64,000 bases of DNA from positions 16,293,189-16,357,188 of the forward strand of contig NC_049997.1 in NCBI RefSeq assembly GCF_000003815.2, read 5' to 3'. The notes under the pieces are model-generated. The model did no database searches. It was given only the letters and a program-made list of their open reading frames with translations, and was not told the origin of the DNA. Source of the DNA: Branchiostoma floridae (lineage: Eukaryota; Chordata; Leptocardii; Amphioxiformes; Branchiostomatidae). Shown in pieces: positions 46,401 to 58,400 of this stretch; position 1 is the first letter of the stretch; each line of letters begins with the position of its first letter. The translations under genes and the position numbers were made by a program.

Positions 46401-49400
46401 TTCGTTTTTGGGATGGACGTAGCTGAAGGTGGTAGTTACAATGCTTAGTAAAATTCTTACTAATAGTAATACTTCGTAATGATATCAGGTGATGATTTGA
46501 TACCAAAATTAACGAATATTTGAAGAATATAATTTTAATGTGTATACTTCAAATACTACATAAAACGCACAATCTGTAAATTCCAAATGTAGACTAGAAA
46601 CATCATATGCAATTAGTAATGAATGAGTATTTCTCGTTGACCAATGCAACCAAGACAAAAAAATCATAGGGTAAAGAAAACAGTTTATAAGAAATGCAGA
46701 TTATGCTTATTAGCATAAAACATCAGTATAAATTGCTAATATACATTTTTGAAGAGCGAAAACTGTTCCCCAACTTAAATTAAACTCGCAGTACTGATCT
46801 CTCTTGAGTGTGCGATATCGACTTTCGATGAACTTTGACTCATTGCTGACGTCACACGTGCCAAACGTCACGTGTTCACAGTCTGAAGAAGACTGAGTGA
46901 GTTTTCCGTTGTAGAACTGTCTGTTTCTCTTCAAACTTTTCAGAATGGTTGTCCAGGACAGACGCAAGGACTACACGTTTTTCAGATCTTTTGCAGATAT
47001 TTTAAGCATTGCATTAGTTTCTTACATAACGTTGATGGAATAAATCTTTGTCTTTAGATTTGCGAATGTCCAGGAGCTTGTAGCAGTACAGACAGACATC
47101 CCAGCAGCTCGACAGGAGATGATATTTGACAGCTATCACTTTGCTGTGAGTCATACGGACCCAGCATCAACCTACCCAAAGACGTCACCAGATAATCCAA
47201 TCATCGTACTGGACAACGTGCATACGGACTTCAGCCGGGCAGAATATAGGGAACTACGTATGTGTTATCAAATCTTTCAACACTACAGAATAAATGAACT
47301 TTTTTTTGCACATCATTCCCAACGACGTTTCCGTGACCGACTGTCACCTTCCTCAGGGCAATTCTGACCAATTTACATTGCACTGTAGCTATAGATGTTG
47401 AAGCTTACAGATTTAGTCAGAACATAGGTTGTAGACCCAGGTCAGTTTTTTGTTGGATTCCAACGAATGCCAATGTCAGACTCTGAGCGGATGCCCAAGG
47501 CACAAGAAGCTGCGGGTGCCGATGGCACTTTAACGTCTGAGCCGACTAGTGAGCTTTTTTCCACGAAAGGAGGGTTAACTTAGCTGTGACCAGAAGTACA
47601 GTCCAGTGCTGACGGAAATGCTTCCTGAGTACGACAGGTTGCTGGTGGCTCGGTCCCTTGTTCAACAACATTATTTCGAAGCCCGTGGTCATTATCGCAT
47701 GCAGTTGTTCTCTCGGCTTGTTGAAGTTTTATGTACGAGCTGTATATAACTTGATATGTGAATGTATCTCGACTAAGGGTTTTCTACTTAACACATATCA
47801 TAACACTTGATTTTCTATTGATCATTAGCAAAACTTCCAAGGTTTGGAACTTCATTTTCTCTCGACAATGATGCGCCATTGGCCAAGGTATGTTTCTTTC
47901 TCTCTTCTGGCAAATTTATCTTTATAGATAACTTCTTTGTTTCTAATCGCTGTAGTATTGTTGTTGCATTGTTTTTAAGTGGGTATCGAGTAAAACCGTT
48001 AACATTACAACGATATTACTTACAGGTTTGCGCTAGTGTTGTGTGGGATTGTCAGCGCTCTACTGCGGCACTTCTTCTTCAGCAAAACGTCATGCGGAAG
48101 GCAGTCAAATGGTTCATGTACGTACCAATAGTTCACATCTCTTTAGACTATGTAAGCTTATACCTTCTTAGGGAAATTTATCTTTAACGGTAATCAACAT
48201 TGTAAGGAATCTACACGCTATGTCCGCACACAAAGTATAGTACCTACCAACAAATTTTCGACCAGTCCTCTGGTTCTTCTCAAGTTGATTTGTAGCCTAC
48301 GTCACTTGAGCTGAGAGGAAGTGTGCCGTCAGTAACGGGTCATAGGTGCCCGGGAGTCTGTTTGGCAACTGGCCGACCAACTACGTCCTGTAAAACGTCA
48401 CTTTAAAACAATCTATTCCATTCAAAAACTATAGTTAAGACGCTCCGTCTACTACCAAGCCAGTGAGGAAGGTGATCCACATCCGTAGACATATTTTGTC
48501 AAAACCAGCAACTTATTTAGTCCTCATGGGAAAATCCCTCCTCAAACAACAATTGAAATCGATGACAATTAATACGGCAAAATCACTGCTGCAAGAATGA
48601 AAACATTTTTGTTTAAGTTATGAAAGTTCAATCATGTAGATTTGAGTATACCTTGTCTGTCTGAGCAACTACGTCAACAAATGCTGAGCTAACTGAATTC
48701 TAGTGCTGAAACGCCTTCTAGTGGTCTGTTTAGCCCTCTACTGACAACGGTATATCTGATGTCTTGGGTGGGAGTGTGATCTAACATAATGTTATTGTTT
48801 AGTTACTTATGAAAAAATTGAGGAATCGTAATCAATGTGTGTGTTTGTTTGTTTGTCTTGGTGTGCGTCCGTGCCTTTGTGAAAATTGCAGAAAAAAATT
48901 GAAAAGCAGCATGTGAGACAGGAGTGGTGTACTAGGATACTTGAAGAATTGGAAGAATGATTTTCTCGTTTCCAACGCATTTCATGTTCCATGTATGTCG
49001 TGTTTTTTTTTTTTTCAGATGCGTCATGAGCAGAGAAACCGAACAGCTCCGAACCGACACGCATCTTTTGGGGATAAAGGTTACCAACAGTGACTTGGCT
49101 CTTAGAAGGCTACTGGATCAGTAAGAAACGTTCTGTTGTATTTCTTTTGCTTTCTTACTATCTTTTTTTATATCAAGAAATTAGATTTGTGGCACATTTC
49201 TTGTTTGCAAAAAAATTTCCATTGTTCATGTTCTGTACCAGGCATTTTCTACACGGCAAGATGTTGGCCCTCCTCTGTTATGGCACATCCAGTAGCGACG
49301 TACAGCGGAAACAAGGCGAACTGCAGCAGCTGGTGGACGGGAAAAGGGAATGCATGCAGAAGGTATGATTTTATATTGCTATGTAAGATTTTTATAGCTA

Positions 49401-52400
49401 GGCATAATAATAATGATATGCTTTTTGTGTGATTGAGATATAAATCTTATTATGCTAAAATCGAAACTAGATTGGTAAATGTTGACTACTTTTGGAGATT
49501 TTATTATTTTTCTTACCTTTTCTCCTAGATTCTTGACGAATATGCGAATTGTGAGAAACAGATGAAGTGGGTTGAGGAGAGAATTCTTGTAGAGGAAACT
49601 CTTAAGGAACTGTGGAAGGACAAAGACACCGTTGGCACACAGGAAAAAGACCGAAGGTAGATACCTTATTTTATTACAGAAGCAATATTAACGTTGCCTA
49701 TATATTGCTAGTTCATGTTGCTTCGATCTTTTTAAATATATGGATGACATCCGCATAAATCTATTTTTTTTCCGTTTCCTAAAAGAAAATTCGACAATTC
49801 AAAACTAAAGAACATATTTTTGGTGTACCATACTCTGCGTGTCTAGTCATTTGTTCATTTATGTTAATAATGAAGGCAATTTTGTTATGGCACGCTTTTC
49901 CAAACAATTGCATCAGTTCCCATGGCCTTATCTTAAAAACAATGAATAACGGAAGCTATATAAGTGAGGCAATTCACTTTTCACACATGATTTAGCTTTT
50001 TTATCACGTATTGTTAATTCATACATCATACTTTCATGGTATAGCCGACACATGTAGGAACAAAAATAAAGGCAGTAAGGATAACGGTATGCGATCTGAA
50101 ATTTTAACGAACGAGGAATTTCTTGTGACACATGTATTGTATTTTTGCAGCGTTGAAAGGACACAGTATGTACTGGATAAGGTTGTTGCCACTTTTCTGC
50201 AGTTCAAAAAGGACAAAAGTCTGAAACGTAAGTGATGCAAATTTGCATATTTGGAAGTTTTGCAATGCCAAATTCTCTGGTGCATATAATTTGCGCTTTA
50301 TCTATGTAATCTCTAATTTTTGTGTGTTAAAAACGAAGTCTAACAACTGTCGTTACCCCCTAGGCCTGTCCTATAATGAGGAACAGATCCACAAGTTTGA
50401 AAAGTAAGTTTTTAGTTCATTATAGTAGATAGGCTGAAGTGCATGTATTTTTTTAGCAATTTCACGAGAAACGAGTAAAAAGAGACACGTCGATAAAGGT
50501 TAGCTATTAGACGTCCCGGTTAAAGATATGGCAAAATAATACTTTCTCAAGCAACTGGATGGTTTTAGAAACGATCAGACGTTCCAGACAGCATCCCCTA
50601 CCTTTTGCCAGTGCCAGTTTCCTTCGTCAGTGTTACTAATGAAAGACAGCTGAGCTGGTCGTCTCAAAAATCACATCTAGTTGCTTGATTAGCTATTTTG
50701 GGGGCGCATTTGTATGGCAGTTCTTATTTATGATAATAGTCGAATTGAGTGTAGCACTTTTTTTAGACGTATTAGATATTAGTGATATTATCCTAAGAAT
50801 GATCGTATGAGTGGGATTATCTACTGTTTAACCTTTTAATTGTTAACACATTTTTATCTGTATTTATTTAATTCGAGGTGCGTAATGCACAACAATTTAG
50901 CATTCACCCTAAGCTTGTATGTGCTACGTTGACACCAGTGGGCGCAAGTTTGTATGCCGACGACCAAGATTTGCAAGAATACCAGTTTTCTTTCGTCATT
51001 CTATATTGATCATTCTCTTATACTTCAGGCAAAAGCTTAGCGCCAACTGTATCAAAGCAGTGTCCGCCTACGCTGACGAGTTCGTGCCGAAGTTCAAACA
51101 TCTGTATGCAGAAGTGGCCCGGTGGTTTCAGTAAGTATTTCCATGTACTTCATTTTGCTATATCCTTCAAACGGCCGTTTTACAAATAGTTACACACAGT
51201 CCATTCTACACGTATTCATGATCGTACTAGCACGAATCATATTAAGAACTTTTGCCAAGTAATGTATTTAGAAAATAAAGGCAATTGCTTTTGCTTTTGT
51301 CTTATAGTTTTGTATGTATAGCTTAAAGGTATATATTACTTTCTAAATCGAAATGGCCATTTTAGAATTACTTACACGCTATAGAATCCCATTATCCCGA
51401 ATTGCATTAAATATACAGCTTGCCGCTTAGTTTATGTAAAGGCAATTTGCTTTGTACATATAGTTATGCAGGGGTATCATTTACTGTATAAACTTTATTC
51501 AAAAAGCTATAGTACATCTAGTGTGTCTAGAGATGCGCCTTTAAATTAGCAAATCCAGTCAGACCACAAGGGGACTCCCACCTTTGATAAATTGCCATCA
51601 AGTGCTTACTATAGGAAGTTTCATTGAAAGATTGACTTACCACACAGAGTAAGAAATGCCGAACAATGGATTCCCAGTTTTGTTCTTTCACATCTTCTTT
51701 GACGTTATAATTAAATTTCGTATTCTACGACATGAGTATCCGTTTGCCAAAATTGTATTGCAAATTATGACAAACACTTGCTAATTTTTGTAGCTGCTTT
51801 TTACGATTTACAGCATAACGGAAAACGTTTTGGAAACGGACAAAAGACTTGATGCGCGCGAGGTTGTTATCCGTACAATCAAATTATCTTGGTCTTTACT
51901 CCTCGAGAGGATGGCGACTTCAAGTATACTCTGACATTTACGACTATCGAAAGCTCCCCCCTTAAATACTTACGACCAAGTATAACTGTTAAGAAATATG
52001 GTCGCCCACAATCTTAAGTAACATGTTTCGTGCTCGTTTGCTCCTTGTACCTTACGAGGATACACGCTGCAACTGAAAGATAAGCGAACGAACATTAATA
52101 TTCACACGTGGTTGGCGGACTATATATTGTATGTAGTTGTGTGTGGCGTAAGGAAAGTCATTACAAGCATTTCCTGGTACATCTATATACTATTAGGCAT
52201 TGGCTTTGAAACGGTAACCTTGAAAATTTTGTTACGTTTCAATTTCCTAATGCTACGGTCAAAATTGAAAATAGGGGGCACCGTCTGGTAGTTTACGGGC
52301 TATTTTTACTATCGGGCAAAACCTGTACGTGACACCGTACTGGCTACTGGGCTATTTTTTGGTCACGAGCGGGTCCCGGATTTCCTAATGTCACGGTCAC

Positions 52401-55400
52401 TATTGAAATAGGGGGCACTGTCGGGTAGTTTACGGGCTATTTTTTTTTCACTTTTGGGCGTAACCCGTACGTGACCCCGTGAGACAATCTGTCGCTTCCG
52501 GGCTATTTTTTGGTCACGACCGGGCCCTGGATTTTTTAAAGCTCACAGATAAAGTCATCCGGGGACCCGGCAACAAATAGATGACCAATTCTAATCGTGA
52601 AAATTTCTAGGGTATCTCCGGCCCGGTGTCCGGAATAAATTTAAGGCTTCAGAGCCCTGCCCGGAATCTATCCCCTACGTATACGGACACCATTGTAAAC
52701 AGGGAATTTTCAGGTAACGATTTTGGATTTGAAAACGCAGTGGTTGTCATATCTACGCTACGGGAACACGATTTTTGAAAAGACCGCTTTGCTGCAAAGG
52801 GATGTGCTTCAATGGCCTGGATTCATGTTAGGAGACGAAAAGTCTGCGAAACCCCAAATAAAAGAACTCGTCTCCCACATTTAACTGAAAGTACCTCAGA
52901 TTTGTCTTAGTAAACCCAGTATGGGGGGTTCAAACGCGGTTAAATTTTTCATACGATTTTTTTTCAATGGTTGGATGAATCCTTCCCACACGACGACGTT
53001 CTTGATGCGTTTTATGCTTGAAACTTTCCTTTTGTGCCAAGAAAATCTCTAAAACACGACGACGTTCTTAAGTTCAATGCCCATAGATTTTCTTTTGCGT
53101 TTGTGACCTCTAGATAAATTTCCAAAACACGTCTACGGTCTTGATAAGTTTATGCTTAAAACTTTCCCTTCTGTGCCCTTAAGATAAATGTCCAAGCATG
53201 GCTGCACTCTTATATATCTTCTGTTGGAAACATATCCTTTTTTTCCTCTGTAGAAGTGACAACCTTCTTAATACGTTTTATGCTAATAAATACCCCATTG
53301 TGTCCTCTAGATGGCTCTCTAGCAAATGACTACGTTCTTTACACGTTTTATGCCATAAACCTTTATTTGGTGTCTTCCAGATAAATGTCTTCAACAGGAA
53401 TACGTTCTTAATACACTTTCTGCCCAGAACTTTCCCTTTGTGTCTTCAAGATTAGTCTAGAAAAACGCCTCCGTTTTAGCAGGTTGTATGCTTAGATAGA
53501 GAGCCTGCTTTTTGAATGATTCCCTAGAAAACGACTTGCACGACTTCTTTAATGTGAACCTTTTGGTCAAAGCTTTCTTTTTTGTGTGTCGTTATAGGAA
53601 AGCGTTCCTTTACCGGCAGAAGTTGGCTAAGGTCGTGAACCTGCTAGACAAAGTTTCCACAGCCAGCGACCAAATGGCAGGAAACCTCCAACAGGTAAGG
53701 GGCTTGTTTAGTACGTTTGGGACTGCATCTGTAAACAGCGACACCTATGCTGCAGTACAATCTGAATCATTGAGAATAACCCAAATAAGGTGACAGACCG
53801 TCACCGAAACGTTGTTTAATAAAACTTTTGGGTTGTGTCGAAAGGATTTAGTTATTCAGTGACTTGCCAACCTGATTAAATTATGTATGAAGGTAAGAAG
53901 CGAGCAGTAAAGAACTAAGACCTGGTCCTTTGTGCTGGATAAGAATTTAGCATGGTATTTCAATACTAAGTATGATAGTTCCTCCTAATCAGAGACTGTT
54001 GTGTTCAAGTGTCATTGGTGATGTAAGCACTAAGTCTTAAACATTTTTATCATCTATTTCTTTCTGCAGTCTGTTCAGAAGCAGCATAGGATCGTCGACA
54101 GTATCCTCACTTCCGACGTGCTCCAGAACCAGGGTCCATCCCAGCCTCCTTCTGACGTCACACCGCCCATATCTGCACCCCCATCTGTTGCCCCATCCGA
54201 GCCAATGAGTCATTCCGAAGTTGTACAACTCCAGGCCAGGTACTTTCAATTTTCTTGAGCTTCCGTTGTCCTTTAAGACCATTGCCAGTTTCGGTTTTAG
54301 AATACCTTGAGCCACAGGGTGTGCTTTCAATTTTACGCCTTCGTAGTAGGCTTCTTGGATGGGCTTTTGGAGGTTTGTTGTATGTGGGGAAACAACTTAT
54401 AAACTCCTAGTCTTCGAGCTTTGTCTGTGGCTTATATATGTGTAGGGGTAGAGATCGCAATCTGGCATAATTGCAAATTCTATCGGCAGAGATTTGGTTT
54501 AGGATGCAAGAAATGTGTCAGGATGGTTTCTTCATTATGAATCCTAAATTGCATGTCAATCTATTGAAATGACATGAATCGATGTTGAAAATTTCTAATT
54601 CTGACCTTGAATACAGTCTTTAACTTTAACTTTATTTGATTTGTAACAAGACAATACAATATGCTGCACCAGGCAGCAAGATGCTGATGTTGAGCAGCAT
54701 ACACATTAAGACACATACATAATACAATGAATACAAAAAGTACAATCAAACGTGTACAAGTGACTCCCTCTACACGACGACCAACTGGCCAATGTGGCCA
54801 CTTCTCTGATGGTCTCTTAGATAATTTTCCCATTGACACAAGCATTAAGAACCCCGTCTATAGTGAATACTTATCCACAAAGTCGTTGAAGAGGTTCATC
54901 AGTCACGTATGCAAACAATTACAACAAATTTTCATCAATCAATGACTGTTTTTGAAAAGGTACAGTACATACCTCCCAAATTTTCGATGTCTACCAGTAC
55001 ATCATCGTCAGGGGAATGACCTAATCTCAGTTCTCGCGAGAGAACACGAGACTAGGTCACTACCAAGCCCATCTCGGACAACATAGACATTATTGACTTA
55101 GAAACACGCAATGCACATAGAAAGATTAAGGAGGCCATCCACATTTAACTAGAGGCTGCGAAGTTGAACAGGACTGAGGGTTGGGAGCTGCCCAAGTGCT
55201 ACCTACCCCTTCTCCGCAAAGAGTCGGGGGGAGGGGGCAGATGATCCACGCAAGCCTGACCTAGTCTCGTGTTCTCTCGCGAGAACTGAGATTAGGTCAT
55301 TCCCCTGACGATGATGTACTGGTAGACATAAAAAATTTGGGAGGTATGTACTGTACCTTTTCAAAAACAGTCATTGATTGATGAAAATTTTTTGTAACTG

Positions 55401-58400
55401 TTATCCACAAAGACCTGATTTTATCGGTCCCCGAGTAGCCTTCTTGTGCAGGTTTTACTTAATCTGCAATTTTACAGACTTCTTTCGGGATATCTACCGG
55501 CAGATTCGGCCAGATGGCAATCTCAAACTTGGCATGTATATTATATAACGGGCAAGCAATCTTTCAGCACAATATCTTAGTGGCAAAATGCCACCAGCCA
55601 ATGTCTAGTTATATATCAATGCCAAGTAATATACGTACGGTCATATTGTTCCTTTTCGTCTATAATGAATACCCTATAACACATGTAGACAACCCTTAGG
55701 CCCATCCAGGCAAGAATTAAGTATGAACACTAAATACAATGTCCCATACCTCTGAGTGTTTTTCCAAACACACCTACTGTCTATGGACTATACCATACTG
55801 ATTTCTGGAAGGGGATGTTCAGTATCTGAATGCTTACACACATGTAGACAGCCTCAAAGCGCATCTAGGCATGGATTAACAAGGAACCAAAAATGTCCTC
55901 CCTCTGTGAAATATTTCTAGCTTTTCCAAAGTAGACCTTTTGTCTATGGACTTATACCAGGCTACAGTCTAGAAGGGGTTGTTGGGATACAATGCTTCAA
56001 TATCTGAAAGCCTTACGTTTAGAGAGTCTCAAAGCATATCTAGGCACGAAGTAATTTAAGATAGATAATCTTTTACCTCTCTTGAATATTAATAGTTTTT
56101 TGCACGCAGATAAGTTGTCTATGGAGTATGCCAGACTACTTTCTGGAAGTGTTGGGATGTCTTTTTGCGGGAGAAATATCTACCTTCATAGCAATAGTTA
56201 TACAAATACATCAAAGGGATCTTGAGTTATAGGAAGAACCACACAGACACAATTTAGATAACTATCTCCGTCGCAGGTGAGGTAATAACATTGAAATTAC
56301 CCTCTTGTGTGGGCTTCTATCTGGTCACTGTTAAAGTCACAGAACGTCCTTCAAACGCTGTCAAGGTTTATGTGTTTCTAGATTGCTTCCCACAGAAAAA
56401 TAACGTTATAAAATGACAAAGAGTTGACTTTTACAAAGGCCACACGAAGGCCAGACGAAAGCAATACCTGCTGCCCGAAATTACACCAATGTCTGCTTTT
56501 TTCACAAATGCCCTTATAGAAGTGATACTTCAGCGGTAGATATTTTTATCACCAGTCGGTGAAAGAAGCAGCCATTCGCGTTGAAAGAACAGGCACTAAA
56601 TTACAGTAAGTGGTCCTAACACCATTCCGCTTCGTTGGTCTTCGCTGCGACCTACAATTTGAATGATAGCTCAATGAATTGAATTTCATAGAAAGAAGAA
56701 CAAATTTCCCTAACATTTTGTATGCTTTATTGTCTTTTCATTCATATTTTTGTACATTTTGCATAGTATCATATATTCCAGTTATGACCAGCAATGGCCG
56801 AGTGGGTAGTGTTCGCCTTGCATTTGGTAGGTCGTGAGTTTGATCCCCAGCCGATTCATACCACCAAAGACTTTAAAATGACACATGCTGCTGTCTCTGT
56901 TTAACACTTAGCATTATTACGGAAGAGTGTGGGAGTTGAAGTTCCATAGTGAAGACTTTGAAAATGGTACATACTGATTTCTCTGCATAATACTCAGCTC
57001 TAAAAAGAAATGGTATGGGAGCTAAACACACATCTCTACCAGCAGACTAGCCCCCTGCTGTAGTGGCTTGCAAAGATGTGTGGCCTAAAGGCTACAGACA
57101 TTGAGAAGGGCGCCACCCTTCAGCATCTTTTACAGATGTACGGGCAACTTTATGAAATCTAGGGTTACAAAAATTCCAGCTTAGGTCGTAGCGACATCGC
57201 TGTCTAGAATGGCCCAAGAGCTACAAAAATTGAGATGGACACCACCCTTAAGTACCTGTTACAGATGTATGAGCAACTGTATGAAATCTAGGGTTTATAA
57301 ACAGATCCAGCTTAGGTCGTAGCGACATCGCCGTCTAGTGTGGCCCAAGAGCTACAAAAATTGAGATGGACACCACCCTTAAGCATCTGTTACAGATGTA
57401 CGGGCAACTTTATGAAATCTAGGGTTACAAAAAATCCAGCTAAGGTCGTAGCGACATCGCCGTCTAGTGTGGCCCAAGAGCTACAAAAATTGAGATGGAC
57501 ACCACCCTTAAGCATCTGTTACAGATGTATGAGCAACTGTATGAAATCTAGGGTTACAAAAAGTCCAGCTTAGGTCGTAGCGACATCGCCGTCTAGTGTG
57601 GCCCAAGAGCCACAGAAATTGAGATAGGCGCCACCCTTAAACATCTGTCACAGATGTACAGGCAACTTTATGAAATCTAGGGTTACAAAAAATCCAGCTT
57701 AGGTCGTAGCGACATCGCTGTCTAGAATGGCCCAAGAGCTACAAAATTTGAGATGGACACCACCCTTAAGTACCTGTTACAGATGTATGAGCAACTGTAT
57801 GAAATCTAGGGTTTATAAACAGATCCAGCTTAGGTCGTAGCGACATCGCAGCCTAGTGTAGTTGGGTGCCTTCAAGCGCAAGCATTAGCAATCAGAAAGA
57901 GGCCAGTACATCAAATGACAGGTTATAGCCTCCCTGTTCACATCATAAAACCCACTCCGGCGCCATCGGGATCTCATTTTTACGACCAGTGTCCAACCTC
58001 CAAGGAAAATCAGACGGACGCTTTATAACCATATGCCATCGTGGTCCATATAAAAATGAGTCATTCGGGCACACTTATGAAACAAAAAAGTTGTAAGGTA
58101 CGTTAAATTTTTGATGAAGAAACATTGGGACTGTCTTTGGATCAATTGCTGGTCAGTTTACAACTTTTGTTACAGTATTCTGTGGGAAAATGTAATGAAT
58201 AAATTGACGAGGAGTGGCGGTGTAAAGTATGGTAATATAGTTTTATGTGGAGAATAGAATATAAAATGTCTGCGGCTGAGGACATACGTTATACGGTCTT
58301 TTTTAACGTTATTGGAGCATTTATTTTTCATTCTGTATAAGAACAATGTCGTGAGAAAGTCTGTAGACTAAAGCTGTAAAGATGAAGAGGAACAATATCA

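Noticed and set aside
56795-56870. Possible Leu/Ser tRNA gene
   Set aside because: Box A and box B are present but the acceptor stem and cloverleaf do not close; treated as a SINE head.
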